A stretch of DNA of 64,000 nt, taken from positions 992,001-1,056,000 of the forward strand of contig NC_012587.1 of NCBI RefSeq assembly GCF_000018545.1, read 5' to 3'. Each line of letters starts with the position of its first letter. Position 1 is the stretch's first letter. Under the pieces are notes generated by a model. That model made no database searches, was not told the origin of the DNA, and saw nothing but the letters and a program-made list of their open reading frames with translations. Made by a program: the position numbers and the translations under genes. Source of the DNA: Sinorhizobium fredii NGR234 (lineage in GTDB: Bacteria; Pseudomonadota; Alphaproteobacteria; Rhizobiales; Rhizobiaceae). This document shows, one piece after another, positions 50,860 through 59,470 of this stretch.

Positions 50860-52368
50860 ATGAACCGCGCAGAGTCACCCATTCGCCGCTTTTCCGGGCT
50901 TCAGGAATTCGCCGCCATGCTCGAGCAGCGTGGCCGGTTGCGCCGCATAGCGCGACCCGTTTCGCTCGTCCATGAGGTGACGGAGATCCACCGGCGCGCG
51001 CTCAAATCAGACGGGCCGGCATTGCTCTTCGAGAAACCGGTCGATGCCTCCGGCCGCATCTGCGACATACCGCTTCTCGTCAATCTGTTCGGCACGCAAG
51101 AGAGGATCGAGTGGGGGTTCGGGCTCCCGACAGGCGGGCTGCCGGCGCTGGCGGATATGCTGGCGGAACTGCGCGAACCGAGACCGCCGCAATCGGTGAA
51201 GGATGCCTGGAGCAAGATGCCGCTGTTGAAAGCCGCGCTTGCGATGCGGCCGCGAAACGTGGCACGGCCGCCAGTGCAGGAGACGGTCTGGCGCGGTTCC
51301 GACGTGGACCTCGGGCGCCTGCCGATCCAGTGGTGCTGGCCGGGCGAGCCGGCGCCGCTTGTCACCTGGCCACTCGTGATCACCCGTGCGCCGGACGATC
51401 CGAGCGACGTCAATGTCGGCGTCTACCGCATGCAGGTGCTCGGCCCGAACCGGCTCATCCTGCGATGGCTGGCGCATCGCGGCGGCGCCCGCCACCACCG
51501 CCTGTGGCGAGACCGCGGCGAGGACATGCCGGTGGCGGTCGCGATCGGCGCCGATCCGGCGACCATCCTTGCGGCGGTGATGCCCTTGCCCGAGAATATG
51601 AGCGAGCTCAACTTTGCCGGACTGCTGAAGGCGGAGCGGCCGCAGGTTGCCCCGGCTATCACCGTGCCGCTGTCGGTTCCGGCCACGGCCGAGATCGTCC
51701 TCGAGGGAGTCGTCTCGTGTAACGAGACCGCCGAAGAGGGACCTTATGGCGACCACACCGGCTACTACAACTCCGTCGAGCGCTTTCCGGTGCTGACGTT
51801 GTCGGCCATCACCATGCGCCGCAAGCCCCACTATCTCTCGACCTATACGGGCCGCCCGCCGGATGAGCCGTCGAAGCTCGGCGAGGCGATGATGGAGCTC
51901 TTCCTGCCGCTGGTGAGGCGGCAATTCCCGGAAATCGTCGACCTCTACCTGCCGCCGGAGGCCTGCTCCTATCGGGCCATGGTGGTCTCGCTCGACAAGC
52001 GATATCCGGGTCAGGCGAAGCGGATCATGATAGGCCTGTGGTCGATGCTGCCGCAGTTCACCTACACCAAGCTGATCATCGCCGTCGATCCGGATATCGA
52101 CGTCAGGAATTGGGCCGACGTCATCTGGGCGATTTCGACCCGCTTCGACGCCAGCCGCGACGTCACGATCCTCACCGATACGCCCATCGACTATCTCGAT
52201 TTCGCCTCGCCAAAGCCGGGGCTCGGCGGCAAGCTCGGGCTCGACGCGACCAGAAAGCTTGGAGCCGAGACGGAGCGCGAGTGGGGGCGTGTTCTCGAAA
52301 TGCCGGCGGAACTCGTCGAGAGGGTGGATCGGCTCTGGGTGGAACTGGGTCTGGGAGAACCCTCATAA
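50860..52368 (+). CDS. ubiD: UbiD-family decarboxylase
   Basis: 502 residues. UbiD enzymes decarboxylate 4-hydroxy-3-polyprenylbenzoate with prenylated FMN, an early ubiquinone step. The prFMN and metal site is visible: NVGVYRMQVLGPNRLILRWL (20 residues), HRGGARHHR and the catalytic Glu region NETAEEGPYGDHTGYY. It is divergent from ubiT over a shared box. This links it to the anaerobic route, although UbiD itself works with or without oxygen. ATG 50860 is used; an in-frame TTG at 50812 lies inside the regulatory box and is rejected. No ubiX, which makes the cofactor, is in the window. Confidence 0.88.
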   Translation: MNRAESPIRRFSGLQEFAAMLEQRGRLRRIARPVSLVHEVTEIHRRALKSDGPALLFEKPVDASGRICDIPLLVNLFGTQERIEWGFGLPTGGLPALADMLAELREPRPPQSVKDAWSKMPLLKAALAMRPRNVARPPVQETVWRGSDVDLGRLPIQWCWPGEPAPLVTWPLVITRAPDDPSDVNVGVYRMQVLGPNRLILRWLAHRGGARHHRLWRDRGEDMPVAVAIGADPATILAAVMPLPENMSELNFAGLLKAERPQVAPAITVPLSVPATAEIVLEGVVSCNETAEEGPYGDHTGYYNSVERFPVLTLSAITMRRKPHYLSTYTGRPPDEPSKLGEAMMELFLPLVRRQFPEIVDLYLPPEACSYRAMVVSLDKRYPGQAKRIMIGLWSMLPQFTYTKLIIAVDPDIDVRNWADVIWAISTRFDASRDVTILTDTPIDYLDFASPKPGLGGKLGLDATRKLGAETEREWGRVLEMPAELVERVDRLWVELGLGEPS

Positions 52369-52403
52369 TAGTCTCCCGGCGGTTGCTGGGCGGCAACGCG
52401 GGT

Positions 52404-53090
52404 TCAATTGGCGGTCGCCAGCACCAACGGGTCGGCATAGAACAGGACGGCATGGCCGCCGGCAAGCAGCCACAGCGTCAGGGCCGCCGTCGATACGGCC
52501 GCCAAGGCCAGCGGCCAGTCCCCCGTGACGCGAGCGCGTCCGGTGAGAACCGCCGCGAAAGGCAGGATCGACGTCGCCGCAGCCTCTTGTGACCATTTTT
52601 CCCCGAGCCGTCGGCGCGCACGTTTCTCCAGCATCGGTATGCTGGCAAGCGCGAACAGCGCGAAGCCCCCGAAGAGGATCAGCGAGCGCAGGTCTCCATT
52701 GGCGACCAGATGGCCGAGCGCCCAGATGGCGAAGCCCCAAAGAACGGGATGCCGGGTGATCGCGACGACGGCGCCCGGCATCGCTCCCTGGCGGATCGAG
52801 GCCGACAGCGGGTTGACGCTGAAGAGCCCGGCAAGCACGAGAAAGACACCGGTCGGGGCGGCGATCAGCGTGACCCAGGCCTGCCAGGCCGTCGGGTCCC
52901 AAAGCGGAATGTAGTCGACGTTCAATGCCGCGTAGAACACCCAGCCGAGGACGAGGATGGAAACGATCGAATAGAGCGAGAAATAGGTCGCCCTGCCGAG
53001 ACGGGCTATCAGCCGCTCGCGAATAGCGGGCATCGCCGGAATGGAGTGGAGGAGAAGAAAAACGAGGAGCGCCAGCAGGAATTGCAGCAT
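52404..53090 (-). CDS. nnrU: NnrU family membrane protein
   Basis: 228 residues with about six membrane helices. The NnrU signature is present: LLLHSIPAMPAIRERLIARL (20 residues), RLGRATYFSLYSIVSILVL and ITRHPVLWGFAIWALGHLVA (20). NnrU is required for nitrite and NO respiration in Rhodobacter, its biochemical role being unsettled; the fold is related to isoprenylcysteine methyltransferase-like and NnrU/MAPEG-type helical proteins. The gene is convergent with ubiD and follows the 51-aa gene on the same strand. Confidence 0.88.
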   Translation of the reverse strand: MLQFLLALLVFLLLHSIPAMPAIRERLIARLGRATYFSLYSIVSILVLGWVFYAALNVDYIPLWDPTAWQAWVTLIAAPTGVFLVLAGLFSVNPLSASIRQGAMPGAVVAITRHPVLWGFAIWALGHLVANGDLRSLILFGGFALFALASIPMLEKRARRRLGEKWSQEAAATSILPFAAVLTGRARVTGDWPLALAAVSTAALTLWLLAGGHAVLFYADPLVLATAN

Positions 53091-53127
53091 CTTGATTTAG
53101 CCTCAGTCTCCGTTGCGTGCCGGTTTG

Positions 53128-53206
53128 CCCCTCATCCCGCTGCCGCGACCTACTCCCCGCAGGCGGGGAGAGGGTTAGTCCTCGGGTTAAACCCGAGGAG
53201 AGGGGC
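53128..53206. repeat. Palindromic intergenic repeat (CTCCCCGCAGGCGGGGAG type)
   Basis: Two dyads follow each other: CTCCCCGCAGGCGGGGAG and CCTCGGGTTAAACCCGAGG. This is a widespread rhizobial intergenic element. It lies between the 51-aa gene and nnrU and may affect read-through into nnrU. Confidence 0.75.
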
Positions 53207-53269
53207 GGCTTCGTCTCATTCCCTCAATCTAACGCAACACCTTCGACCGCTACCCCTCTCTCCATGCTT

Positions 53270-53425
53270 TCATTTGTCAATGAACAGGACGGCGGCGCAG
53301 GCGACGGACGCCAGCACGGCAGCAAGCGTGCCGGTGCGTTGCAGAACCCCCATCCGGTAGAGCACCAGCGCGAAGACGATGATGATCGGGGTGGCGACCG
53401 AGAGGCCGATCTGTGCGTCGTTCAT
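53270..53425 (-). CDS. 51-aa membrane protein divergent from norE
   Basis: 51 residues, too short for ordinary gene finding, starting MNDAQIGLSVATPIIIVFAL (20 residues) and ending AAVLFIDK. It has two hydrophobic helices (about 8-24 and 33-48) joined by a basic loop (RMGVLQRTG). GGAG lies 6 nt before ATG 53425. It points away from norE and an NnrR-type box lies between. nnrU follows on the same strand. This arrangement suggests a small subunit or assembly factor of the NO-reduction machinery. The family is not recognised. Confidence 0.7.
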   Translation of the reverse strand: MNDAQIGLSVATPIIIVFALVLYRMGVLQRTGTLAAVLASVACAAVLFIDK

Positions 53426-53472
53426 GGCAATCTCCGTTTTCACGGAACATAGCGGGTCGGCTGGACGGGTCT

Positions 53473-53486
53473 TTGATCAAGCGCAA
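53473..53486. promoter_or_regulatory. NnrR/FNR-type box between norE and the 51-aa gene
   Basis: TTGATCAAGCGCAA, TTG-N8-CAA. It is 53 nt before norE (plus strand) and 47 nt before the 51-aa gene (minus strand), so it can serve both divergent transcripts. Confidence 0.7.
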
Positions 53487-53539
53487 AGAACCGGCCTCTC
53501 CTTTTTCCTATCCGCTCGGTAACCGATCGGAGATGCGGC

Positions 53540-54091
53540 ATGGAAAACGCAATAGCGGCCGGCGCAGCCGGCGAAGAGGAAGCGGACACCTTTATTCTCT
53601 GGGTCCTGATCTGGAGCGAGCTTGCCGCCTTCGGCATTCTCATCGGCGCCTTCCTGGTGGCGTCGATGATCGCGCCGGAGGATTTCGCCATCGCACGGCT
53701 CCACCTCAAACCGGGAATTGCCGCTCTCAACACGCTGGTGCTGCTGACCAGCGGCTGGCAGGCCGCGATCGCGGCGGGGCAGCATGCGTCCACCGCCAGG
53801 CGGCGGCGGGCATTGGTGCTGGCGGCGCTTCTTGGCTTCGCCTTCGTTGCCATCAAGATCTACGAGTACAGCACCGAAATCCGTTTTGCCGGCGAGGCCG
53901 CGTTCCATTCCTTCTTCGAACTGTACTTCATCCTCACCGGCTTTCACCTCGTCCACGTGGGCTTCGTCGGCCTCCTGCTGCTCGTCGTCGCCTGGAGACC
54001 GCGTCCGGTCAATATCGTTCTCGTTACCACCCTCTGGCACGTCATCGATCTCGTCTGGATCGTCATGTTCCCGATACTCTATCTGGTGTGA
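53540..54091 (+). CDS. norE: NorE, cytochrome oxidase subunit III-like protein
   Basis: 183 residues with five membrane helices, of the haem-copper oxidase subunit III family. The hallmark FHSFFELYFILTGFHLVHVG (20 residues) lies in the middle, and the C-terminus is TLWHVIDLVWIVMFPILYLV. NorE is not catalytic but raises NO reductase activity in Paracoccus and Rhodobacter. It is followed by norF 5 nt later. Confidence 0.92.
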   Translation: MENAIAAGAAGEEEADTFILWVLIWSELAAFGILIGAFLVASMIAPEDFAIARLHLKPGIAALNTLVLLTSGWQAAIAAGQHASTARRRRALVLAALLGFAFVAIKIYEYSTEIRFAGEAAFHSFFELYFILTGFHLVHVGFVGLLLLVVAWRPRPVNIVLVTTLWHVIDLVWIVMFPILYLV

Positions 54092-54096
54092 ACAGG

Positions 54097-54387
54097 ATGA
54101 CCGACCGCACCCCCCGACAGTTGACGAAGACCTGGATCATCCTCGTCCTGATGGTTCTTGCCGGTCTGCTGCTTTCGCTCAAAGTCCAGGACACTGCCGC
54201 CCCACTGGTCTTCACGCTCGGCTTCCTGATGCTCGCGGTCCTGAAGGCCCGTCTCGTCGTCCTGGATTTTCTGGGCCTGCGTTCCGGCCCGCGGGTCTTG
54301 CGGGTTGGCCTCATCGTTTGGCCGCTGTTCTTCGCGCTTGCCGCTGCGGCAAAAGCGCTCATCGCATCCATTTCTCTCGTCGGCTGA
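54097..54387 (+). CDS. norF: NorF, small NO reductase accessory membrane protein
   Basis: 96 residues with three predicted membrane helices (LTKTWIILVLMVLAGLLLSL, then VFTLGFLMLAVLKARLVVLD, each 20, and a third near 75-92). The pattern and the place between norE and norC are those of NorF; family members resemble cytochrome c oxidase subunit IV in size. The central KARLVVLDFLGLR with charged residues inside a helix is typical. ATG 54097 is taken; a GTG three codons upstream overlaps norE. Confidence 0.85.
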   Translation: MTDRTPRQLTKTWIILVLMVLAGLLLSLKVQDTAAPLVFTLGFLMLAVLKARLVVLDFLGLRSGPRVLRVGLIVWPLFFALAAAAKALIASISLVG

Positions 54388-54406
54388 AGGGCTCTTCGCC
54401 GCCTGT

Positions 54407-54420
54407 TTGCAGAAACGCAA
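54407..54420 (+). promoter_or_regulatory. NnrR-type box upstream of norC
   Basis: TTGCAGAAACGCAA, close to the NnrR sites described for Rhodobacter-type nor promoters (TTG...CGCAA or CACAA). It lies 126 nt before the norC start, leaving room for an untranslated leader of about 85 nt. Confidence 0.65.
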
Positions 54421-54546
54421 AGACCGGCCGCGCGCAGACCTTAGAAGAGATCGCGTTTACCGGTGGGCGGGGGAATCCGCGGCCGACCGGCGGGAATTGC
54501 GCAGGTCCGCGTGATTGCGGCCTCCGGGAATAGAAAGGACCATGGG

Positions 54547-54999
54547 ATGGCAGAACGCCTTACCAAGACAGGGGCACGGAACGTCTTCTACGGCGGTTCC
54601 ATCTTCTTCTTCGCAATCTTTGTCGGCCTCACGGCCCACAGCCACTACTACATGAAAACCGAATCCACCGACGAGTCGACGCTGACCGACTCCGTCGCGC
54701 GCGGCAAGCACGTCTGGGAGAAGAACTCCTGTATCAACTGCCACACCCTGCTCGGCGAGGGCGCCTATTTCGCACCGGAGATCGGCAATGTGTGGAAGCG
54801 ATGGGGCGGCGAGTCCGACCCGGAAGGCGCGCGCGAGACGCTCAAGTCCTGGATGGCCGCACAGCCCTCCGGTGCCGAAGGGCGGCGGCAGATGCCGCAA
54901 TTCAATCTCACCGAGCAGGAACTGAACGACCTTGCCGACTTCCTCGAATGGACGAGCCGCATCAAGACGCAGAACTGGCCTCCGAACGAGGCGGGTTGA
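54547..54999 (+). CDS. norC: Nitric oxide reductase, cytochrome c subunit
   Basis: 150 residues. One N-terminal membrane anchor (RNVFYGGSIFFFAIFVGLTA, 20 residues) holds a periplasmic haem c domain. The haem motif is CINCH in WEKNSCINCHTLLGEGAYFA (20), and the axial Met is probably in RRQMPQFNLTEQEL. It passes electrons from cytochrome c to NorB. AAGGA lies 11 nt before ATG 54547. Confidence 0.96.
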   Translation: MAERLTKTGARNVFYGGSIFFFAIFVGLTAHSHYYMKTESTDESTLTDSVARGKHVWEKNSCINCHTLLGEGAYFAPEIGNVWKRWGGESDPEGARETLKSWMAAQPSGAEGRRQMPQFNLTEQELNDLADFLEWTSRIKTQNWPPNEAG

Positions 55000-55023
55000 G
55001 ACGGCGCGACAAGGAGAAAAGAC

Positions 55024-56370
55024 ATGAAATATCAAACCCAAAAGGTCGCGATGCTGTATTTCTACGGCGCGCTCGGCCTGTTTCTTGCCCAGGTCCTGTT
55101 CGGCGTGCTCGCCGGCACCATCTACGTGCTGCCCAACACGCTCTCCGAATTGCTGCCCTTCAACATCGTTCGCATGGTGCATACCAACGCGCTGATCGTC
55201 TGGCTGCTGATGGGCTTCATGGGCGCCACCTACTATCTCTTGCCGGAAGAAGCGGAAACCGAGCTCTACAGCCCGAAGATCGCGATCGCCCAGTTCTGGA
55301 TCTTCCTCATCGCCGCGGCCGTTGCGGTCGTCGGCTATCTCTTCCACATCCACGAGGGCCGGGAATTCCTTGAACAGCCCTTCGCGATCAAGGTCGGTAT
55401 CGTCGTCGTGGCGCTGATGTTTCTCTTCAACATCACCCTGACGGTCCTCAAGGGCCGCAAGACGACGGTAACAAACATCCTGATCTTCGGCCTCTGGGGT
55501 GTGGCGATCTTCTTCCTGTTCGCCTTCTACAACCCGATCAATCTCGCGCTCGACAAGATGTACTGGTGGTATGTCGTGCATCTCTGGGTCGAAGGCGTCT
55601 GGGAACTGATCATGGCCTCCGTGCTGGCCTTCCTGATGATCAAGCTCAACGGCATCGACCGTGAGGTCGTCGAAAAGTGGCTCTACGTCATCGTCGGCCT
55701 GGCGCTCTTCTCCGGCATCCTCGGCACCGGCCACCACTACTACTGGATCGGCGCGCCGGGCTACTGGCAGTGGATCGGTTCGCTGTTCTCGACGCTCGAG
55801 GTCGCGCCCTTCTTCACCATGGTGGTCTTCACCTTCGTGATGACCTGGAAGGCCGGCCGCAAGCATCCGAACAAGGCGGCTCTCCTCTGGTCGATCGGCT
55901 GCTCGGTGATGGCGTTCTTCGGCGCCGGCGTCTGGGGCTTCCTGCACACGCTGTCGTCGGTCAACTACTACACCCACGGCACGCAGGTCACCGCCGCGCA
56001 CGGGCACCTCGCCTTCTTCGGTGCCTATGTGATGCTCAACCTTGCGATCATGGCCTATGCCATTCCGGAGATCCGCGGGCGGGCGCCCTATAACCAGTGG
56101 CTGTCGATCGTCAGCTTCTGGGCCATGTGCAGCGCGATGTCGGTAATGACCTTCGCACTCACCTTCGCCGGCGTCGTCCAGGTCCACCTGCAGCGGGTCC
56201 TCGGTGAGAGCTTCATGGCCGTGCAGGACCAACTCGCGCTCTTCTACTGGGTGCGCCTCGGCTCCGGCGTCGTCGTCCTGATCTCGGCGCTCATGTTCAT
56301 CTGGGCGGTCCTGGTCCCTGGCCGGAGCCGGAGTCCGGCTCCTAGCCAGGCCGTCCAACCTGCCGAATGA
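55024..56370 (+). CDS. norB: Nitric oxide reductase, large subunit
   Basis: 448 residues with twelve membrane helices. It reduces two NO to N2O at a haem b3/non-haem iron centre. A haem b ligand is the His in NIVRMVHTNALIVWLLMGFM (20 residues). The active-site region has WVEGVWELIMASVLAF, with the Glu specific to NO reductases, and TGHHYYWIGAPGYWQ with the iron-binding His pair. LSSVNYYTHGTQVTAAHGHL (20) carries the next His ligands. The length fits the NorC-dependent (cNor) type; the quinol-type fusion N-terminus is absent. Confidence 0.97.
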   Translation: MKYQTQKVAMLYFYGALGLFLAQVLFGVLAGTIYVLPNTLSELLPFNIVRMVHTNALIVWLLMGFMGATYYLLPEEAETELYSPKIAIAQFWIFLIAAAVAVVGYLFHIHEGREFLEQPFAIKVGIVVVALMFLFNITLTVLKGRKTTVTNILIFGLWGVAIFFLFAFYNPINLALDKMYWWYVVHLWVEGVWELIMASVLAFLMIKLNGIDREVVEKWLYVIVGLALFSGILGTGHHYYWIGAPGYWQWIGSLFSTLEVAPFFTMVVFTFVMTWKAGRKHPNKAALLWSIGCSVMAFFGAGVWGFLHTLSSVNYYTHGTQVTAAHGHLAFFGAYVMLNLAIMAYAIPEIRGRAPYNQWLSIVSFWAMCSAMSVMTFALTFAGVVQVHLQRVLGESFMAVQDQLALFYWVRLGSGVVVLISALMFIWAVLVPGRSRSPAPSQAVQPAE

Positions 56371-56438
56371 GGTCCAGCGGGCGGTCCGATGACGGGCCGC
56401 CCGCCTTTTGTCCTGCCAATCGATTTCGGAGTTTTCCA

Positions 56439-57251
56439 ATGAACATCGCCTTGAAAAACCCGCTGGCTGCGGAACACGACATCCCGGCCTATTCTCCCTC
56501 GGGTCAGGAATGCGCGCTCTTCGAAAGCGCCTGGATTCGCCGGCTCCCGCTGCTCTTGAAGGGGCCGACCGGCTGCGGCAAGACGCGCTTCGTTGCCCAT
56601 ATGGCCGCAAGGCTCGGCCTGCCGCTTTCAACCGTGTCGTGCCATGACGACCTTGCCGCCGCGGACCTGACCGGCCGTTATCTCCTCAAGGGCGGTGATA
56701 CCGTGTGGGTCGACGGGCCGCTGACGCGCGCCGTTCGCGAGGGCGGCATCTGCTATCTCGACGAGATCGTCGAGGCCCGCAAGGACGTCGCCGTCGTGCT
56801 CCATCCCCTGACCGACGACCGGCGCATCCTGCCGCTGGAACGCACCGGCGAGGTGCTCGAGGCGCCGCCCGGCTTCATGCTGGTCGTCTCCTATAACCCC
56901 GGCTACCAGAACCTCCTGAAAACCCTGAAGCCGAGCACGCGCCAGCGCTTCGTCGCCATCGAGTTTGACTTTCTGCCGCGGGATCGCGAGATCGCCGTCG
57001 TCTCTGAGGAAAGCGGCCTCGACGCCGCCCGGGTCGCACCGCTCGTCGATCTCGCCCATCGGCTGCGAGCCTTGAAAGGCCACGACCTCGAGGAAGGCGT
57101 ATCGACGCGCCTCATCGTCTACTGCGCGAGCCTGGTCGATAGCGGCCTGTCGCTGCGCGACGCCGTGATCGCGACGATGATCGAGCCGCTGACGGACGAG
57201 CCGGACGTCAAGGCGGCGCTGATCGAGGTCGCCGACGCGATCATCCGCTGA
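56439..57251 (+). CDS. norQ: NorQ, AAA+ ATPase activating NO reductase
   Basis: 270 residues, MoxR/CbbQ-type AAA+ protein. Walker A is GPTGCGKT at 42-49 and the Walker B region is GICYLDEIVEARKDV. The N-terminus reads YSPSGQECALFESAW. With NorD it inserts the non-haem iron into NorB. GGAG lies 8 nt before ATG 56439; the longer frame overlapping norB is not needed. Confidence 0.94.
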   Translation: MNIALKNPLAAEHDIPAYSPSGQECALFESAWIRRLPLLLKGPTGCGKTRFVAHMAARLGLPLSTVSCHDDLAAADLTGRYLLKGGDTVWVDGPLTRAVREGGICYLDEIVEARKDVAVVLHPLTDDRRILPLERTGEVLEAPPGFMLVVSYNPGYQNLLKTLKPSTRQRFVAIEFDFLPRDREIAVVSEESGLDAARVAPLVDLAHRLRALKGHDLEEGVSTRLIVYCASLVDSGLSLRDAVIATMIEPLTDEPDVKAALIEVADAIIR

Positions 57252-57364
57252 AGCGCGTCGCGCTTTAGGTCTTTGTTTATATGCATGTCGTCATCCCAAA
57301 ACCGCTGCACACTTTTGGGCGACATGCTTAGAGCGGGATGAGGATTCCGCCCGCATCCCGCTGC
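57252..57364. repeat. Palindromic repeat pair inside the nor operon
   Basis: The first module has arms GCATGTCGTCATCCCAAAA and TTTTGGGCGACATGC. The second, 57331-57362, is GAGCGGGATGAGGATTCCGC ... GCATCCCGCT, a short copy of the element at 8741 and 61535. They lie between norQ and norD and may form mRNA stem-loops that lower norD expression relative to norCBQ. Confidence 0.8.
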
Positions 57365-57386
57365 AACCCTCTGAAGGACTCGACGA

Positions 57387-59282
57387 ATGCTGGATTTCCT
57401 CGAACTCGAAGAAACCGTCGGCCGCGCCTGGCACCGCCTCATCGGCAACACGCGCACCTGGCCGCGCTTTCCGCATGAGGCCGTCCGGCTTGACGAGGTC
57501 CAGGCCGTTCTTGCGGTATACTTCCGCGGTCTCGGCGGAGAGCGGGCGGTTCAGATCGCGCCTGCCCGCGGCCGCACCTCGACGCATCGTCTGCGGTTGC
57601 GCCAGCGCATGGGGCTTGGCGAGGAAAAGCTTGTGCAGCCTGCACGCGACCACGCGACCTTGATGCTGCCGGCCGAGATCGATCTTTTTCCTCTCCGGCG
57701 GCTCAACCGCGATCTCTACTTTTGGCTGGCGGCGACGATGGCGGTCATGCCGCTCTCGCCGATCCGTGACGGCGATCCTCTCGCCCGTGACCTGTCAAGC
57801 CTCGCCCGGGCGGAAGAGACGGTGCGGGCAGTGCTCACGACCTTCCCGGCGCTGCGTCCGCGCTATCGGCGTCTCTGCAAGGCAGTGCTCGACGTACGGC
57901 AAAGGCGGTCGCTTCCGGCGGTCGAGCAGCATGTCGAAAATCGAACCCTGGACATTCTGAAAAGAGGTGCCGGACGGATCGAGGAAGTGATGCCGGTGAT
58001 CTTTCCTAGTCGTGCGCCGCCCGGCTACCTGCCGATGCTGCCGGTGCCGCTCTGGCCCGACGCGCTGCTGCGTGAAGAGACGGAGCGGCGGAACGGCGAA
58101 GACGAGCCGGCGCGCGGCGGCGGCAGGGCGGAAGGACCGGAGACGACGCGCCATGTGGCAACGCGCGAGGCGCAGCGGCAGTCGGAGCGGAGCCCTTTCA
58201 TCCTCAACCGCTTCGAAAAAATTCTCGCCATGGCCGAGATGGTCAATGTCGATCGCCCCGCCGACGACAGCGACGATCACGACGCCAGCGCCGCCGACGA
58301 GCTTGACGACATGACGCTCGGCGAACGGCAGGGTCGTCCGGCCGCACGCTTTCGCTTCGACCTCGACCTGCCGCCGGAAGCGCTCGACCGGACCCCGCTC
58401 ATGGCGGAACTTACTTATCCCGAATGGGACTATCGCAGCGGCAGCTACCTCAAGGATCATTGCCGCGTGCTTGCCGCACCGGCTTCGGCAGAAGGCACGG
58501 CCGGCGAGGCGGACCCGGCGACGAAGAGCCTGATCCGGCGCGTGCGTCGTCAGTTCGAAGTCTTGCGGCCGCGCCACGAGATGCTGCGGGCACAGATTGA
58601 CGGGGCCGATCTCGATCTCGACGCGGTTGTCCGGGCTCGAACCGACCTTAGGGCCGGGGGGCAGGGCAGCGACCGCATCCACATGATGAGCCGTCCGCAG
58701 GCGCACGATCTCGCAGTGACGATCCTCGTCGACGTGTCGCTCTCGACCGACGCCTGGTTCGACGATCTCCGCGTCCTCGACGTCGAGAAGCAGGCGCTTC
58801 TGGTCCTGGCGCACGGGCTCTCCGCCTGCGGCGATGCTCATGAAATCCTCACCTTCACCTCGCGGCGGCGGGATTGGGTGCGGATCGAGACGGTCAAGGC
58901 ATTCGACGAGGCGATGAGCGCGACCATCGAGGCGCGCATCGCGGCGCTGAAACCCGGCTACTACACGCGCATCGGCACCGCCATCCGGCACGCCGCAGCG
59001 GGTCTTGTCGAACGGCCGAACCGCCGCAAACTCCTGATCGTCCTCACCGACGGCAAGCCGAACGATGTCGATCACTACGAGGGGCGGTTTGCGCTCGAAG
59101 ACAGCCGCCGGGCTGTCGGCGAAGCACGCCGCTCGGGGGTCAGCGTGTTCGGGGTGACAGTGGATCGCGAGGCGAAATCCTACATTCCGGTGATCTTCGG
59201 GCAAAACGGCTATGCCGTCGTCAGCAATATCGGCAGGCTGCCTTCGGCTCTGCCGGCAATCTATCGCGGCCTCGTAAGGTAG
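57387..59282 (+). CDS. norD: NorD, VWA-domain protein for NO reductase activation
   Basis: 631 residues. The C-terminal 200 residues are a von Willebrand factor A domain with a MIDAS motif DVSLSTD in VTILVDVSLSTDAWFD and a later LIVLTDGKPNDVDHYEGRFA (20 residues). The middle is acidic and poorly conserved (DRPADDSDDHDASAADELDD, 20). It works with NorQ in the cytosol to mature NorB. The length is normal for NorD. Confidence 0.93.
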   Translation: MLDFLELEETVGRAWHRLIGNTRTWPRFPHEAVRLDEVQAVLAVYFRGLGGERAVQIAPARGRTSTHRLRLRQRMGLGEEKLVQPARDHATLMLPAEIDLFPLRRLNRDLYFWLAATMAVMPLSPIRDGDPLARDLSSLARAEETVRAVLTTFPALRPRYRRLCKAVLDVRQRRSLPAVEQHVENRTLDILKRGAGRIEEVMPVIFPSRAPPGYLPMLPVPLWPDALLREETERRNGEDEPARGGGRAEGPETTRHVATREAQRQSERSPFILNRFEKILAMAEMVNVDRPADDSDDHDASAADELDDMTLGERQGRPAARFRFDLDLPPEALDRTPLMAELTYPEWDYRSGSYLKDHCRVLAAPASAEGTAGEADPATKSLIRRVRRQFEVLRPRHEMLRAQIDGADLDLDAVVRARTDLRAGGQGSDRIHMMSRPQAHDLAVTILVDVSLSTDAWFDDLRVLDVEKQALLVLAHGLSACGDAHEILTFTSRRRDWVRIETVKAFDEAMSATIEARIAALKPGYYTRIGTAIRHAAAGLVERPNRRKLLIVLTDGKPNDVDHYEGRFALEDSRRAVGEARRSGVSVFGVTVDREAKSYIPVIFGQNGYAVVSNIGRLPSALPAIYRGLVR

Positions 59283-59304
59283 ACGGGGGCAGGTCGCGAA
59301 ACGG

Positions 59305-59339
59305 AAGGCCCGGCATGCGCGTACATGCCGGGCCTTTCT
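59305..59339 (+). terminator. Terminator of the norCBQD operon
   Basis: AAGGCCCGGCATG/CATGCCGGGCCTT stem with a CGCGTA loop and TTTCTG following. It starts 23 nt after the norD stop codon. Confidence 0.88.
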
Positions 59340-59425
59340 GCCTGAGGTGACTTCTCATCCGACTGCATCGTTCCGGCCGACTGGGTATCGCGTGAAGTAG
59401 CGCCTCCGAGGTGGTCAGCGCGATA

Positions 59426-59470
59426 CCCCCCTCTGCCCTGCCGGGCATCTCCCCCACAAGGAGGGAGATC
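59426..59470 (-). repeat. RIME-like palindromic repeat, copy 2 (inverted)
   Basis: It matches copy 1 (1066-1110) in reverse orientation. With copy 3, about 100 bp away and in the opposite orientation, it forms a long inverted repeat between convergent norD and hemN. The stretch 59283-59637 otherwise holds only the terminator. Confidence 0.85.

Noticed and set aside
53277..53486. 69-codon minus-strand frame next to norE
   Set aside because: Arg/His-rich composition typical of a wrong frame; the neighbouring frame encodes the 51-aa membrane protein with a good ribosome binding site.
54457..56631. 724-codon minus-strand frame opposite norC, norB and the start of norQ
   Set aside because: Shadow of the nor genes, whose motifs are unmistakable on the plus strand.
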